From: a virus
DNA: 29,940 bases
Virus record (IMG/VR): IMGVR_UViG_3300027985_000870
Coordinates: 1-29,940 of that record
Reading direction: 5' to 3' (one strand)
Positions 29,887-29,940 of this stretch are shown one piece after another (position 1 is the stretch's first letter; each line of letters starts with the position of its first letter). The translations under genes were made by a program, and so were the position numbers. The notes below the pieces were generated by a model that worked only from the letters and a program-made list of their open reading frames with translations, was not told the origin of the DNA and searched no databases.

Positions 29887-29940
29887 TATAGTTCTCATTT
29901 TTTCCGTTAAGGTTACTATTTTTTTTGTTGGTCTACAGAG

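Noticed and set aside
1-29940. CRISPR array, tRNA or rRNA genes
   Set aside because: No regularly spaced direct repeats with spacers, and no tRNA cloverleaf or rRNA sequence were noticed on either strand.
29831-29940. Phage right end with transposase sites
   Set aside because: No CGAAACA-type inverted copies of the left-end motif occur in the final bases, so the right end probably lies beyond the window.

Overview
The window is most of one temperate, transposable (Mu-type) bacteriophage or prophage. There are no tRNA, rRNA, CRISPR or clear host metabolic genes. Nearly every gene is short, closely packed and often joined to the next by ATGA overlaps. The spanin pair points to a Gram-negative host. 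Heavy use of ATA, AGA and AGG codons at roughly 50% GC, plus a DUF721-like protein resembling those of Campylobacterota, would fit a sulfur- or hydrogen-oxidising Campylobacterota host, but this assignment is only an inference.

Layout. 1-327: non-coding, probably close to the phage left end, with three TGTTTCG-headed sites that could bind the transposase. 328-963 (minus): CI/LexA-type repressor with an S24 autoprotease domain. 964-1317: divergent control region with two large inverted repeats. 1318-1775: two small unknown convergent genes. 1776-1873: a second divergent control region built as a near-mirror inverted repeat. 1874-4900: Ner-like regulator, MuA-type DDE transposase and MuB-type AAA ATPase. 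4887-7181: a run of small early genes (winged helix, Lar-like, zinc-binding, membrane, basic). 7178-11298: DUF3164 protein, M15 endolysin, YfdR-like HD phosphohydrolase, DUF721/DciA-like protein, RepA/RecA-like ATPase, GemA and an Ogr/NrdR-like zinc ribbon. 11249-13218: MuF-type head protein with an extra C-terminal domain and a gp10-like protein. 13238-14483: small regulatory island with an XRE regulator and an AntA/AntB antirepressor whose Shine-Dalgarno lies in a hairpin. 14545-17216 (minus): P2 gpP-type terminase and P2 gpQ-type portal. 17387-19937: protease/scaffold with internal scaffold start, major capsid protein and connectors. 19934-20859: holin and embedded spanins. 20997-29830: tail tube, tail assembly chaperones with a -1 frameshift, 1597-residue tape measure, distal tail protein and a putative receptor-binding protein. 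A hairpin terminator closes the operon at 29854-29886.

How it fits together. Repressor, Ner-like protein and antirepressor form the lysis/lysogeny switch. MuA and MuB carry out replicative transposition. The DciA-like and RepA-like proteins may help assemble host replication machinery. P2-type packaging genes fill a head made with a Mu-type F protein, and a long non-contractile tail is inferred because there is a tube, chaperones and tape measure but no sheath gene. The module mixture (Mu replication, P2 head, siphovirus tail), the split lysis cassette, the structured control regions and the DciA/RepA pair are the most notable points. The phage right end was not seen.
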